Source: Helochares maculicollis (lineage: Eukaryota > Arthropoda > Insecta > Coleoptera > Hydrophilidae). From it: 52,802 nt of DNA. Shown in pieces: positions 1 through 12,500 of this stretch. The stretch's first letter is position 1. Each line of letters begins with the position of its first letter. Below the pieces are notes generated by a model. That model was given only the letters and a program-made list of their open reading frames with translations, was not told the DNA's origin and searched no databases. A program made the position numbers and the translations under genes. The stretch is from assembly GCA_033557835.1 (NCBI GenBank), contig JAWQRO010000140.1:1-52802 (forward strand). The letters are read 5' to 3'.

Positions 1-100
1 ATATATACATCTTATGGTCTTAAAAATGAGCACAGACTTTTTTATTAGACAATATATTTTTAATTCAGAAGTGTTGTATTTAACACTTGAATTGTTTTAG

Positions 101-3100
101 GGAAGAGGCTCGTGATATGTTCTATCACGCCTACAGAGCGTATATGGAAAATGCATATCCAGCCGATGAGTTAATGCCATTGAGCTGTGCGGGCAGGTAT
201 AGAGGGTTAACTCCAAACCGTGGTGATATTGATGATTCATTAGGAAAGTAAGTTATTTGCAGTGTTTTCAAAAGTATTGTTTTAAACAATTTTCATTGTT
301 TTGCAGTTTTTCCTTAACACTCATCGACACTTTAGACACTTTAGTGATATTAGGGGATTTGGAAGAATTTGAACATGCTGTTAAACTGGTTATCAAAGAC
401 GTATCTTTTGATAATGATATTATAGTTTCTGTTTTTGAAACAAATATCAGGGTGCTGGGGTAAGAAATATGTTTTACGAAATGATTTACATAAAATTTCC
501 ACTAAATGAGTGAAAGCAACCAAATTTCTGGACCGACCGAATTAAATTTAATTCTTTGCAGGGGTTTGCTTTCCGCACATGTTCTTGCTGAGTATTTACA
601 GCAAAAAACTGATCTACTACAATGGTACAAAGGGGAATTATTGGATATGGCCAAGGATCTTGGCTACAGGTTATTGCCTGCTTTTAATACCACTACAGGC
701 ATTCCGCATTCAAGGGTAAGTTGTTTAATTATAAACTGTCAATTCGCAGAACCAAACCAATTTCCTATAATACAAAGCTGGTTAAAGAAAAAACAATCTA
801 TTACCAGTACCTCATGTACCTCATTTTTAAATCCTTTGTCTATTAATCTTCTTAACAGAATTTTTCATAACATTCATGCTACACCTGAAAAATACTCACC
901 ACGTACATCAAAAATCCTTGGCTTTAAGGCATAAAATGTTTGTTATTATAAGTTGTCTTTACTTTCCTGTAGGTCAACTTAAAATACGGTATTAAATCCG
1001 ACCGTTTGGAATCAGCCCGTGAAACTTGCACAGCTTGCGCAGGCTCCATCATCCTTGAAATGGCTGCTCTGTCTCGCCTATCGGGCGAACCGATCTTCGA
1101 AGAAAAAGCTCACAAAGCCATGAACGAATTGTGGAAAATGCGCCACCGCAGCTCTGACCTCATGGGAACAGTTCTTAACGTACACTCAGGAGATTGGGTG
1201 CGTAGGGACTCTGGGGTCGGAGCTGGAATAGATTCGTACTACGAGTACTGCCTCAAAGCATACATCCTTTTGGGTGATGACAGGTACCTCAATCGCTTCA
1301 ACAGGCATTACAGTGCCATCATGAAGTATATCTCTCAAGGACCAATGCTTCTAGATGTTCATATGCACAGGCCTCATACAAATTCACGTAATTACATGGA
1401 CGCCTTATTGGCCTTTTGGCCGGGTCTGCAGGTTTTAAAAGGAGATATTAAGCCCGCCGTGGAGACCCACGAAATGCTTTATCAGGTGATGCAAAGGCAC
1501 AAATTCATCCCGGAAGCTTTCACGACGGATTTCCAAGTCCACTGGGGTAACCACCCGCTTAGACCGGAATTCCTTGAGTCAACTTATTTCCTATATGGTG
1601 CTACAAATGATCCTTATTACTTAGAAGTAGGTAGAAATGTCTTGAAAAGTTTGCAAAGATACGCTAGGGTTCCTTGTGGCTACGCCGCTGTGAATGACGT
1701 GAGAACGGGGAAACAAGAAGACAGAATGGACTCGTTTGTTCTAGCGGAAACATTCAAGTACCTTTATTTATTGTTTGCCGATAAGGAGGACCTTATTTTG
1801 AATTTAGATGAATTTATTTTTACTACCGAGGGGCATTTGTTGCCCTTGTCTTTGGCTGTGCACTCAAATACATCTAAATCTGCTGTAGAAGAAGATTTAG
1901 AAGACTACGAGTTTGCTAGGATGTGCCCAAACACCCTGCAGTTGTTTCCCGAGTCAGTGAGGAAGCCTCTAAGGAATATGGTGGATGGAATTTGTCCGAG
2001 GCGAAACATCAAGCGCAAATTAACTGCTTCCGAATTTTCATCTTCCAATTTGAACCACCTGAAGCTCATTAAAGATATGGGTATTAATATAATCGCGTTA
2101 AACGATGGAAGGGTCCAGCTCTTGCATACATTTTCGGCGGTAAGTGATAGTGGTGAAATTTTCAATATTACTCTTGCATACAATTAGTTTCGTTTATACA
2201 TACATATTTTTAATTTCCACTATATTTTTATTATATAAATTGAGAAGCGGGTCGACTTTATAATTTAAATGGCCATGTTGAACTAAATTGTAATAAAGTT
2301 GATTGTTTTCTTTCTTCTTTTTCTTTCTTATTGATTTACTCTTATTATGTTCTTTAACATTTTGTATCTCAGCATATCAAATTTTTTGTAACCATTTAGA
2401 TTATTTGCATTCAATTTTTATTCTTTAATTCTTGATTCTATGTTTCTATGTTGATTCAAAATTGGTGTTTTTATCAAAATTATGTAATTTTTATTATACA
2501 CAGTTTTCTTAGATATTTATTTTTTATTTTAAATTGCTGTTTCTACAACTTTATGCGATTGTTGTAATTATTTGATGTTAAAATTTTGTATTACCATCAC
2601 TTTTAATGAGTGCTAAGATTTATATTGCCGCTACGTTTTTTTGTTACAATTTCACTATTTAGTACCATTTGATTATTTAAACAAAGTTTTTGTGCCATGA
2701 TTTAAAAAAATCCTAACAAAGTTGAAGCATCCAAAATCAAGAGTAGATCAAGTTATGGTTTTGGATTTGATGAGAGTTTTTGGAAATTTATGGTATGTGT
2801 TTTAATGCTTATTTTTATTAATTTTAAGAAAATTCGTTTCGTGTTCTATTTTTATTTATAAATTTAAATGTACTAATATTTTTTAATTATTTTATTTTAT
2901 GTGCTTCAAACTAACATAACTAATGGTGGGTAGGAAGGGGATAACAGATTAAACGGATTAATTGACTTTAGAGTGTCTAATCATTATTATGTTGAAAATA
3001 CAACTGATATACACACTTGTCATGTGTATTAACAATTAAGTGTTGTAACTGCTCTAGCTGGATTGCTTACTTTATCTTTCATAATGTTGAATTCTCCTGT

Positions 3101-5599
3101 GGGGCTTTCCTCAAATTAGACCGAAAGATTGAATATCTATTTAAACAAAAATAACTACACTTTCTTATGATTACTTTTTAAAACCTGAAAATCATTAGTT
3201 TTTGAGACCAAAAAAATCAACTTTTGTTCAATTCTAATAGTTGCACATACATTTCGTAGAATAGCTTCGTCTTCTTTCAAAAAGTTGTTACGCAAAATTG
3301 AAAAACCTAAACATCAATTTTGTTTTTTATAGCATCAACACCTTGTTATTAATTATATTGATCCATCTTTTCACACCTATAGAATTTAAAAGACTAAAGA
3401 AATGTCTCATTATTTTTATGAATGTCACCATATTTACCACTTCTGTAATAAATAATTGAAATTTTGAAAATCGGGACAGAGTGTGGTTCTTAACTTTATA
3501 TAAAGATTTTAAACGTTCAGTTATCATTTTTAACATTTCTTGTTTTCAACATAAGAAAGATATTTTTAAATCATTCAAGTCCTAGTTTCAACTTCTTCAG
3601 AATGGAATTTCTAAAATTTCTTCCCTGTTTGTTGCTCATAGCTAGAAAATATTACTCTTCTCAGTTAGTTGCAGTTAGGCCTTCATTAGTAAATCAGCAC
3701 GTATACTTTGTCATACATTTGTTTCCACAAATGACGATTTATAATCTTAAATGCTTTAGTGCTGAGAATTATGGTGTTTTTATAAGGTGCAATAAATCAA
3801 ATCATTATACTTTTTTACAATAAATTTTGCTATTGCCATGACAATTTGTTAAATTGATAAAAGGGAGATAGTAGTTGTTAAAGTTTGTAAGCCTTGCGCT
3901 AGTAATTTCTTTTGAATTTATAGATTAAATACTATAAACTGGAATAAAATCTGTTTATTTACTTCTCCATTAAAATTTCATTGTGCCTTATGGTATTAAA
4001 AAATGTCCCTATAATAGTTACTTTTACATAGAACTTTGACGGTTTACGTAATCTTTAAATTATTGTTTGTAAAGAAATTACTATATTGATTTCTTTATAG
4101 AAACTATCAGTTTCTTAGCATTAAAAAAGAAGAGTGCATGACCAAATTGTATAGTACTAGCTAATGTAAATGATAAAATATTTTTTATCTGTATGGTTCA
4201 GTATTTATTTTCAACAAATTAAAGACACTTTGTATCAAAGAAACCAACCACCACTTTAGCCTTTCTCCTTCTTTGATTTTAGGCCAAATCAGCAGCGGAT
4301 GCCGAAGAAGGCCTCCTTTTCATGCAGGAGATGGTTGAGCTCTCCAAGGTACAAGGCACCCAACCTGATGCCTCTCCTCAAGCAGTTTCATTCCCTATGA
4401 AGCTTTCGAGTGGCTTCACGAACACCATGGTCCTTCAAGCCGGACCATCGCATTTTGGAGTCAACTTAAGGGGTGACCAAAAAGTAACAGCCAGGGCTAT
4501 CATAGTCCATCCATTTCGTGGGTGCACCGATTTGCCTCAAGCAGATCGAATCAAAGGCAAAATTGCTATCATGGAAAGAGGTGATTGTATGTTTGTTGAC
4601 AAAGCAAGGCGAGTGCAGAAAGCTGGGGCCATCGGAGGAATAATTATTGATAACGTCCCTGGTAGCAATGGCGAATCATCACCGATGTTCTCTATGTCTG
4701 GTGATGGAACAGACGACGTCACGATACCTACAGTATTTCTGTTTTCTCAAGATGCTTCCAAGCTACTGCTGAGCCTTTCAAAAGACCCCACCATAGAAGT
4801 CACAATAAGTGAATTCAAAGGTACCTCAGATTTTTGGCCTTCCAACGAAGATGAATCTATGTTCCAAAAAATTAAAGTTTCCGTCCAAGAGTTTCTCAAT
4901 AAACATACAGGCATCGCATTTACTGAAACCGTAAAAGTAGGTAGTTTTAAAGCAAACGTCGGTCTGGACAAAATAAGGATCACATATGAAAAGACCGAAG
5001 AAGAAGACATTCCAACGGAAGAAATCACAAACCCCCAGTGGAGCCAATTGCGAAAAGGGCTCCTCCAGTCTATCTTGCATTCGGAAACGAAAGAATTATT
5101 CGTGCCTATGAACATTTTGCGGATTTACTATCAAACTCTAAGCGGGCTATCGTCAGATGAGCTGAAAAAACATGACCTCAGCAAACAGACGGAGTGGCTC
5201 CTTAAAGAGCTTTCAATAGAGTTTCACAAGAAAGATGACGACCTTCTGGTAACGGTCGAAAAAGGTAAGGAGGTTACATTGGTGCCGGAAAAAATAACAG
5301 AAAAAGACGCTCTATACACCAATACCTTGCAAGACCTTTATGTCTTCGAATCCAACCGCAAAAAATTACAAAAACTCAATTCGATCTTCCATGGGATTAA
5401 CCAAATAGAGAGAGACATTATCGAAGAACTGAAACAAAGTAGTGACGATTTAGTTGTTAGTGATGAGAGAAAGACCGCTGATAAAGTGATAATTACAAAG
5501 GAACAGTTGGAAGCTAGTGAGAATGCAAGTAGTAGCGAAAAAAGTGATGATTTAAATAAGGATTTAAAAAAGAAAAATCATGCTAGTGATGAATTATGA
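101..5599 (+). CDS. Edem3: EDEM3 homologue: ER degradation-enhancing alpha-mannosidase-like protein with PA domain (5' partial)
   Basis: Class I alpha-mannosidase (GH47) of the ER lumen that trims mannose from misfolded glycoproteins and commits them to ER-associated degradation. Coding exons are 101-247, 307-459, 562-715, 973-2139 and 4283-5599, all GT-AG with phases that join exactly. About 978 residues lie in the window; the signal peptide and first exons lie to the left. GH47 hallmarks are DELMPLSC near the start, the GAGIDSYYEY segment, RPEFLEST, and FTTEGHLLPLS at the end of the domain. The last exon encodes a protease-associated (PA) domain, from about RAIIVHPF through GDCMFVDKA to GAIGGIIIDN. 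EDEM1 and EDEM2 lack this PA domain, so EDEM3 is preferred. The tail is charged and low-complexity and ends in SDEL, in the position of the C-terminal KDEL of mammalian EDEM3. The family assignment is secure; paralogue choice rests on the PA domain and the tail. Confidence 0.93.
2140..4282 (+). other. Edem3 long intron, no recognised content
   Basis: This 2.1 kb intron separates the GH47 exon from the PA-domain exon. The donor is gtaagt at 2140 and the acceptor is ttttag at 4277-4282. Small open frames inside (for example 3602-3823 on +) have no recognisable protein character. Nothing else was seen. Confidence 0.8.
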
Positions 5600-5740
5600 T
5601 AGATTCTGAGGAAAAAATGCTGTGTTAAAATTTTGTTTAAGGTTTACACTTTCGGTTCACATCTTCAATTCTTTTTATTAGCTGATTAGCTAAAAAGATG
5701 GCTAATGGTTTCTTAAAATGGTATGCAGTTTCTTTGGGGT

Positions 5741-5746
5741 AATAAA
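5741..5746 (+). terminator. Edem3: Possible Edem3 polyadenylation signal
   Basis: AATAAA lies 142 bp after the stop codon. Other AATAAA-like motifs follow in this AT-rich flank, for example near 7475-7480, so the 3' end actually used is uncertain. Confidence 0.35.
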
Positions 5747-5769
5747 CAGTTTCAATATATGCTAAAAAA

Positions 5770-7270
5770 TTGTGAGCGGTTTTTAAAGTATTTAAAACAA
5801 TTGTTTAAAGTATTCTGAACATATTTGAAGAAGCGGAAACAATTTTCAAGGGATTCCAAACAATTTCTGAAAGATTACAGACAATTTTCTGATGGATGTT
5901 AATATTTTTTAAAGGATGCTAAATTTTTAAAGAACCTTCACATTTGCTTTTGAAAGTGGTGAATTTGTTCCTCTTTAATTTATTTAAGGAATATGCGTTG
6001 GTTTAAAGATTTTACTTTAATTGTGTCTACTTTGGCGATTTTTGATTTTGAGGCAATGCATAAGTTTTTGTGATTATTCTTGGTATTCCATTGAATTGTG
6101 GTATTTTTGATTAGTCTCTCATGTTACATCACAGTCTTATTCAATTTGTATCGTACTGTATTATCCAAAGACAGACATCAAAAGTAGGCAAAAATGTTAT
6201 CACAGTAAATCATGAAACAGGTATGATTAACCTTTGGAATTAGGAGTCTTTGACATGAAAGAAATAATTCATAGAAGCGGTATATTAGTAAATGGCAAAT
6301 TACATCACAAAAATTTGATGCAGAAAACCATTAATTCTCTATGATTTAAGTAGAGCAAACGGAAAAAGTAAATAATTTAATGAAGTTGATTTATTTAAGA
6401 CATACGGCTTAATATCTCTTTCATTTGTGCCTATTTTTCTGAAATCATCCGCATACTCAGGTATACCTATCAAGTATTAAGATAGTGCAAATGTTAATTT
6501 TGGGGATTAGGGGTCAACTTTCATCATACTCAATTACTCTTAATTTTCTTTATCCTGTATAAACAGAATTGTGCAATTAATTCAGAAATTTTATCGTCTA
6601 TATTTAAAGAATTTGTAGAACAATCCCTGCTCAGGCAAACCTGATAAGTATACTGATAATGTGTATAGATCCTTTATACCAAAATTTGTATCTTATGAGA
6701 TTCTAAAGTACTTAAAAGCAATGCTAAACACGTTCCATTGTTAACAACAAATAAAATTTGAATGACTAAATTCAATGAAAAATAGTTGGCCACAGTTTCA
6801 GGAAAACTAAAGAAAAAGTAAGTGTTTAAAGATACTTTATGCAAGGATCATTATTTTCTACTAAGGATATATCAAGGGACATTTTTTATGTAAAGGATGT
6901 GTGGTCCTTTAAAGGATATTTCTTCATAAATAGGATAGTTTTTTACTAACGTCATTGATGTGTTAAAGTTGCTTGATTTTTTCATAATTATTTTTTTATT
7001 AATTACTTTACAATTGGTGGTTTTGCTTTATGTCCGTGATTATAGGAAAGTATGATCAATTTTTATATTTTTTGTATCTTAAAAACAATGCTTTAAATGA
7101 AGTAATTTTTGTAAAGGTGATTTTGAGAAACAATATTTTGAATAGTGTGATTTTATTCTCCAATCTGGTTTCTTGAAAGGCAACTTCTTCAACTGATTTT
7201 TTGTCAATTTTTCAATCGATTTGTTTAAAAGTGATTTCTTTAAAGGATATTGCTTTTTAGAATAAATGAT
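5770..7270. repeat. Degenerate short-period repeats downstream of Edem3
   Basis: Loose repetitions recur here. Around 5790-5930 variants of 'acaattttc' plus 'aggat' return every 25 to 35 bp. Around 6840-6950 and 7080-7260 versions of 'aaaggatatttctt' recur. The copies are too diverged for a clean unit. This could be 3' UTR or intergenic slippage-derived sequence. No gene is seen between 5600 and 8040. Confidence 0.4.
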
Positions 7271-8043
7271 CTTTTTCAGTTTTATAACAGAGCCTTCTAC
7301 ATATCTTAAGTTTTTTGGTAGGGTCAGAAGAATTTTGTAAATAGCAAGTAAATTAATTACTCATTTGAATTCCATTATTCTAAGTGTTTTTATTTCAATG
7401 TAAGTGTATATAAATATTATATTTACAAAATTCTTTGAGCGATTTTCAAATTTGTACATTGTAACAATATGTAAATAAAATAATGAAACTATTTATTAAT
7501 TAGAAACCTAAGTTCAAAGAATGTAAAATATTTTTATAAAAAAATACCTTATATTGTTGATATATGTACCAGTTAATAAATTTTATTATATAGAACGACA
7601 ACTCGTTTTTATTCTCCTTAAGTTTTCACAATGGCTCATGAATGTAGGTTGTTTCACAGTTTAGCTACTTTCTACTTATATTGCTAGGGGTAGTGTTTAA
7701 ATTTTTCCATTATGAGTCCCATTTTTATCTCCACATTTTGTGTCCCTGAATCCATTTTAACCATTTTGGCATGTCTGTGTGTGTATATACATAAACACGA
7801 TAGTGGTCAGACCGTTTGAGGTGGAGCGATGAAATTTGGCATACAGCTATTATTGCAAAAACTTAGATCAGTATCAACTTTTGAGGCATATAGTACCTCT
7901 TTCCTGCAGTTTTTAAATGTTTTCAGGTAGTCTTTAAAATTAAGCTATCGGATTGAATTTTGTGCACATCTTAACTATCACAATAAACTGACATATACAA
8001 ATTTTCAATATGATTGCTGGAGTATAAATCATACTGCAGGGAA

Positions 8044-8640
8044 ATGAGATCAGTGCAGCGATTATCAGCTATAAGAGTAGCTTCTGCATACTGCACTGTC
8101 CGGTACGACGCTGTTACAGTGGCTGCATCATCATTCCAATCGACATACTTGCTTCAGAACGAGACCAACAGCATCATAAAATGAGGAACCAGGGAATTAA
8201 AACTACTTTAAAAGAGGAAAGACTGGAAAGCATACACCAGTGGCAAGAGCGATGGTACATTTCCACTGAAGGTGCTTGGACACGCCGTTTAATCCCAAAC
8301 ACAACCGAATGTGTCCGCCATGAGCACAGAGAGGTTGGGTACTACATCATCCAACTCCTTACTGGGCACTGATACTTCCAAGCATACTTGCACAGATTCA
8401 GGAGAACAGACACTCCACATTGTCATCAATGCTGCAATACAGAAGAAGATGCAGGAAACGTTTTCTAAAAATGTCCGTACTTTCAGAGGAACCGAGAAGC
8501 ACTGACAGAAAAGTTGGGCACTAGCAAAAGCCCAGAAAACATAATATAACATATGCTGATCAACACAGACAACTGGATGAGTATAAGCAATTATGCAGAG
8601 GAGGTCCTTAAAAACCTTCGCAGTACGTATGAAGAATAAC
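8044..8640 (+). pseudogene. Broken 3' end of an R1/jockey-type non-LTR retrotransposon reverse transcriptase ORF
   Basis: Translation of the + strand, with one frameshift near 8160-8180, gives the typical C-terminal region that follows the polymerase domain in R1- and jockey-like ORF2. It has a segment like RLSAIRVASAYCTV (8059 onward), then a tryptophan-rich stretch WQERWYISTEGAWTRRLIP (8241 onward), GYYIIQLLTGH up to 8369, and a cysteine/histidine knuckle (HCHQCC, then KCPYF). In-frame stops at 8370, 8466 and near 8545 show that it is dead. The upstream polymerase domain is absent, as is usual for 5'-truncated copies. Confidence 0.8.
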
Positions 8641-8783
8641 AAATAAAATGACATAGGAGAGCAGTAATCACCCTTGTGAAGATTCTCAAGAGTCCCGCAG
8701 GGGTCATAAAGTTCAAGATCAAATGGGCAGGGGGTTTTAATTGTCAAGAATTTTTCTCCTTGATCCCCTTTAAAAAAAAACAT

Positions 8784-9055
8784 GATCGGGGCACCGAAAG
8801 TGCTCTATTTATAATTTTGAAAGTTCCAATTTTAGTAGGCCTTACAATAAAACTTTTACGAAAATGGTTAAAATGGCAAATATAGCAATAGCAAATAGTA
8901 CCGCATAAATTTGATAATCAGAAGTGGGACTTTCATTTTTTAGTTAAGAATTTATATTCTAAAATTGGACCTTTCCTTTCTTTTATGAATTCATATTTTA
9001 AATTTGAATCTTTCACGAAAGGTGTTCACAGGCGTTCAATATTACAAACGAGTTA
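8784..9055 (+). repeat. Dispersed repeat, copy 1
   Basis: This segment is alignable to 11836-12100 in the same orientation. Shared blocks are the 'cgaaagtg' start, an identical 18-bp block at 8916-8933 (aatcagaagtgggacttt), and the 'ttcaatatta' block near 9035-9044. It follows directly after the R1-like relic. Confidence 0.65.
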
Positions 9056-9448
9056 AGAGTATATATATTTTTTTAATTATTGTACTTTACATGAAGAAAT
9101 ATTAAAACTGTTCCGATTATGTATATGTACTGAAAAGTAATTGAATATTCCTTGTGAATATATTAATGCGTTGAATATAGGTATAAATAAATTATGAACA
9201 TTGAAACTTTTGTTTTTATATTTGAAGCGCATGTAAGTGCTTGTAGTTTTATTATTATTAATTGAGTGGAGACACTCCAGGTTTTTGTAGAAAGGATTCA
9301 AGACCAAATAATCCATAGCCTACCCGAATTAGATTCCCAACCCTGAACAACATCCTAATTACCAATCTGAAAATGAAAAGGTGCTCAAAGAGCTGCAAAA
9401 GCACAAATCATTTCGCAAGCAAACAAAAAATTGAACAGAATTTATAAT
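9056..9448. other. Intergenic, between Edem3 side and AFG3L2 3' UTR
   Basis: AT-rich sequence with no coding or repeat signal that I can support. Confidence 0.6.
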
Positions 9449-9454
9449 TTTATT
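9449..9454 (-). terminator. AFG3L2: Probable AFG3L2 polyadenylation signal
   Basis: TTTATT on the + strand reads AATAAA on the coding strand, 114 bp past the stop codon. Confidence 0.55.
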
Positions 9455-9567
9455 TGTGAAACTATCACTTAAAACTTACAAAAACAAACAGATACAGTTG
9501 TATTATAAATATATTCTATTTAAATTAAAAATAAAAATGCGTTACAAATTTAAATTTACAACAAAAA

Positions 9568-12500
9568 CTACTTAGCAACTTCTTTAGGCAATTCCGGTTT
9601 CGGTGATGCTTCCTCCCTTTCCTTGTTCCAATCTTTTAAGCCCTCAGGTAATCTTGTATCCTCCTCGAAGGACCCGGTGCCTTCAACAAATTCTTCATAA
9701 GTAGATTTTTCAGGGAACGGTCTTTTGCCTAACAACTCAATCATGTCATCACGACTTAAAATCTCTTGCTTCAGCAACCTTTCTGCTACTTTCTGTACGT
9801 CTTCTTTATGCTTCGACAATAATTCAGTGGTGTGTTTATGAGCTGCATCAATTAAGGTCTTGACTTCAGCATCGATCAATTGCGCTGTATTTTCAGAGTA
9901 GGGCTTTTCCAACATCATTTCGCCTTCTTTCGGCATATCAAAGCTAACATTGCCTACTTTTTCGTTCATTCCATAATGAACCACTTGGGCGTAAGCGCTC
10001 TGAGTTACTTTCTTAAGATCGTCTTGAGCTCCCGTTGTGATTCTCTTAAAGAACAATTCTTCAGAAACCCGCCCTCCCAATGTCATGCACATCCTATCAA
10101 ACAACTGTTCTTTCGAGTATAAATATTGATCTTTAGGCAAGTACTGAGCATAGCCCAATCCTTTACCCCTTGGTATAATAGAAACTTTTAACAGAGGATC
10201 AGCGTATTGGAGGAACCACCCAGCTACAGCGTGCCCGGCTTCGTGATAAGCTACTGTTCTTTTTTCTTCTGGAGAAAGGACGTTTGTTTTCTTTTCCATA
10301 CCTGCTACAACTCTCTCGATGGCTTGCTCAAAGTGCTTCATAGTAATTGAATCGTTTAAGTCCCTAGCCGCTATTAATGCAGCCTCGTTACAAACATTAG
10401 CTATATCAGCACCCGTGAACCCTGGAGTAAGTGCTGCCATCTTCCTAGATAAATCGACCTTATTTAAATCTGTTTTCAATGGGCCTAAATGTACCTTAAA
10501 AATACTAGCTCTTCCTTTGATATCAGGAGCAGGCACATAGATTTGGCGGTCAAAACGACCTGGTCTTAGCAATGCCTTATCTAAAATGTCTATGCGATTT
10601 GTTGCGGCTAAAACTACGACATTTGTTGTACTATTGAAGCCATCCATTTCTACCAGGAGTTGATTTAACGTGTTTTCCTGTTCTGAGTGGCCTCCAAAAC
10701 TTCTGCCTCCGCGCTTTCTCCCGACTGCATCAATTTCATCTATGAATAATATGCAAGGAGCATTTTTTCTAGCCATGGAGAATAGATCCCTGACACGGGA
10801 CGGCCCAACACCGACGAACATCTCGAGGAACTCCGAACCAGACACGGTTATGAACGGCACGTTGGCTTCACCAGCTGTGGCTTTGGCTAAAAGAGTTTTA
10901 CCAGTCCCAGGCGGCCCTGTAATATATGAATATTATTTTTGCAATATGGCACACTGAATATGGAGCTTGTGATGGTTTTGTGTTAGAATACGAATCATCA
11001 GTATTATACGGTGATTATTATTTGTTTGATTATTGAACATTACCTGTTAACATGGCGCCCTTTGGAATTTTAGCTCCCAAGTCCATATACTGTTGTGGAT
11101 TTTTGAGGAAGTTAACAAATTCCATAATTTCTATCTTCGCTTCTTCACAGCCAGCCACATCTCTAAAACACAACGAATGTTTTTCATTTATACAGACTGA
11201 GCGTTTGAACACACATAATGAGGAATGCTTCAGCAACTACTTACTTAAACCTGACGCCGATATCACTAGAATTGATTAATTTAGCAGTGCTTTCCATAAC
11301 GCCTCCAAAGAGGCCCCCTCCCCTTCGTCCCTTTCGGCCGCCCATCATTTCAGCGGATCTTCTCATCATGTAAATTAGAAAACCTATAATTAACAAAGTC
11401 GGAAGAACTCCAGACAGACTAGCAGCTTCTATTTCGGTTTTGTATATAACTGGTACGAAATTTGGTGGTTCGATATTCATGTCCATTTGGGCGTTTTCTA
11501 AATTTCTTTCAAAAGAATCGACACTTCCGATGTTGAACCAAAGAACATTCTGTAAAGTTAAGAATACAGTAAATCTAGAGAACTGTCTTCAATTTAAAAG
11601 CGAGGAACTTACTGAACCATTTACGGAATTCCCTGGTGTTAGCTTTACTCTGACCCATTTTTTATTTACAACTTCCAATTTTTCTACAACTCCTCTAGCT
11701 AAGTAACTGAAATGAAATAATTGGTATAGCAAAAATATTATTCGATGATAATCATAGAGTTTCCTCAAAGTTAAATTGTGCACACATCTTATAAGTCATA
11801 GAAAAATAGTAGATACAAAATTGCAACGTGTCCAGAGCGCCCAAAGTGTTACTTTTTTATTTTAAAAATTTTCCATTAAAAAAACACAAAATTTACAAAG
11901 CTGCTAAAAATTATAAAATTAGCTATTAGTTCAGTGTAGATCCTAAAATCAGAAGTGGGACTTTACATGCAAATATTTGATTTTTTAGTAATAAATGTAG
12001 TCTGTAACATTAGCGTCATTATAATTATGAATTTACATCTTAATATTGCACCCTTATGCAAAAGGATTTATAAGCATTCAATATTAGAAACAACATTTGA
12101 AGTATGTTGTTAGCATATAAAATATTGCACATTACCTATAGTTTTATTTAAAACGTGCACCTTTATTAATGTACTGCAAAAGAATTCTTTAAATGTATGT
12201 GTGAAAGCATACGTAAATAATAAAACATAATGAACATATTTTATTTGCATTTTTGCATCATAGCGAGTTTTTGTTATATAATCATTAATATCCGTAGGTA
12301 CTTTTATTCAGTACATATATGAGAATATTGAAAATAGACTCTTGATATCTATTTAAGCATTAATCAGTCTATGAAATTTGTTTGCATCAATAAAATTTAT
12401 GAATAATCCCATTCATTGAATATCCTGTTGTAGAAGTCGAGAAAATGAGAAGAAAGGGAGGAAAATATTTTTCAAAGATTCCTGCATGGTTCCCAGTTAT

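Noticed and set aside
506..934. A 142-codon frame that runs past 715
   Set aside because: Only 562-715 belongs to Edem3. The rest reads into the intron after the gtaag donor and loses GH47 similarity; the true continuation is at 973.
4537..5115. Minus-strand frames opposite the Edem3 last exon
   Set aside because: They are shadows of the PA-domain exon on the + strand.
8289..8783. 164-codon open frame on the minus strand
   Set aside because: It is antisense to the R1-like reverse transcriptase relic, whose + strand translation matches the family. The minus frame has no family resemblance.
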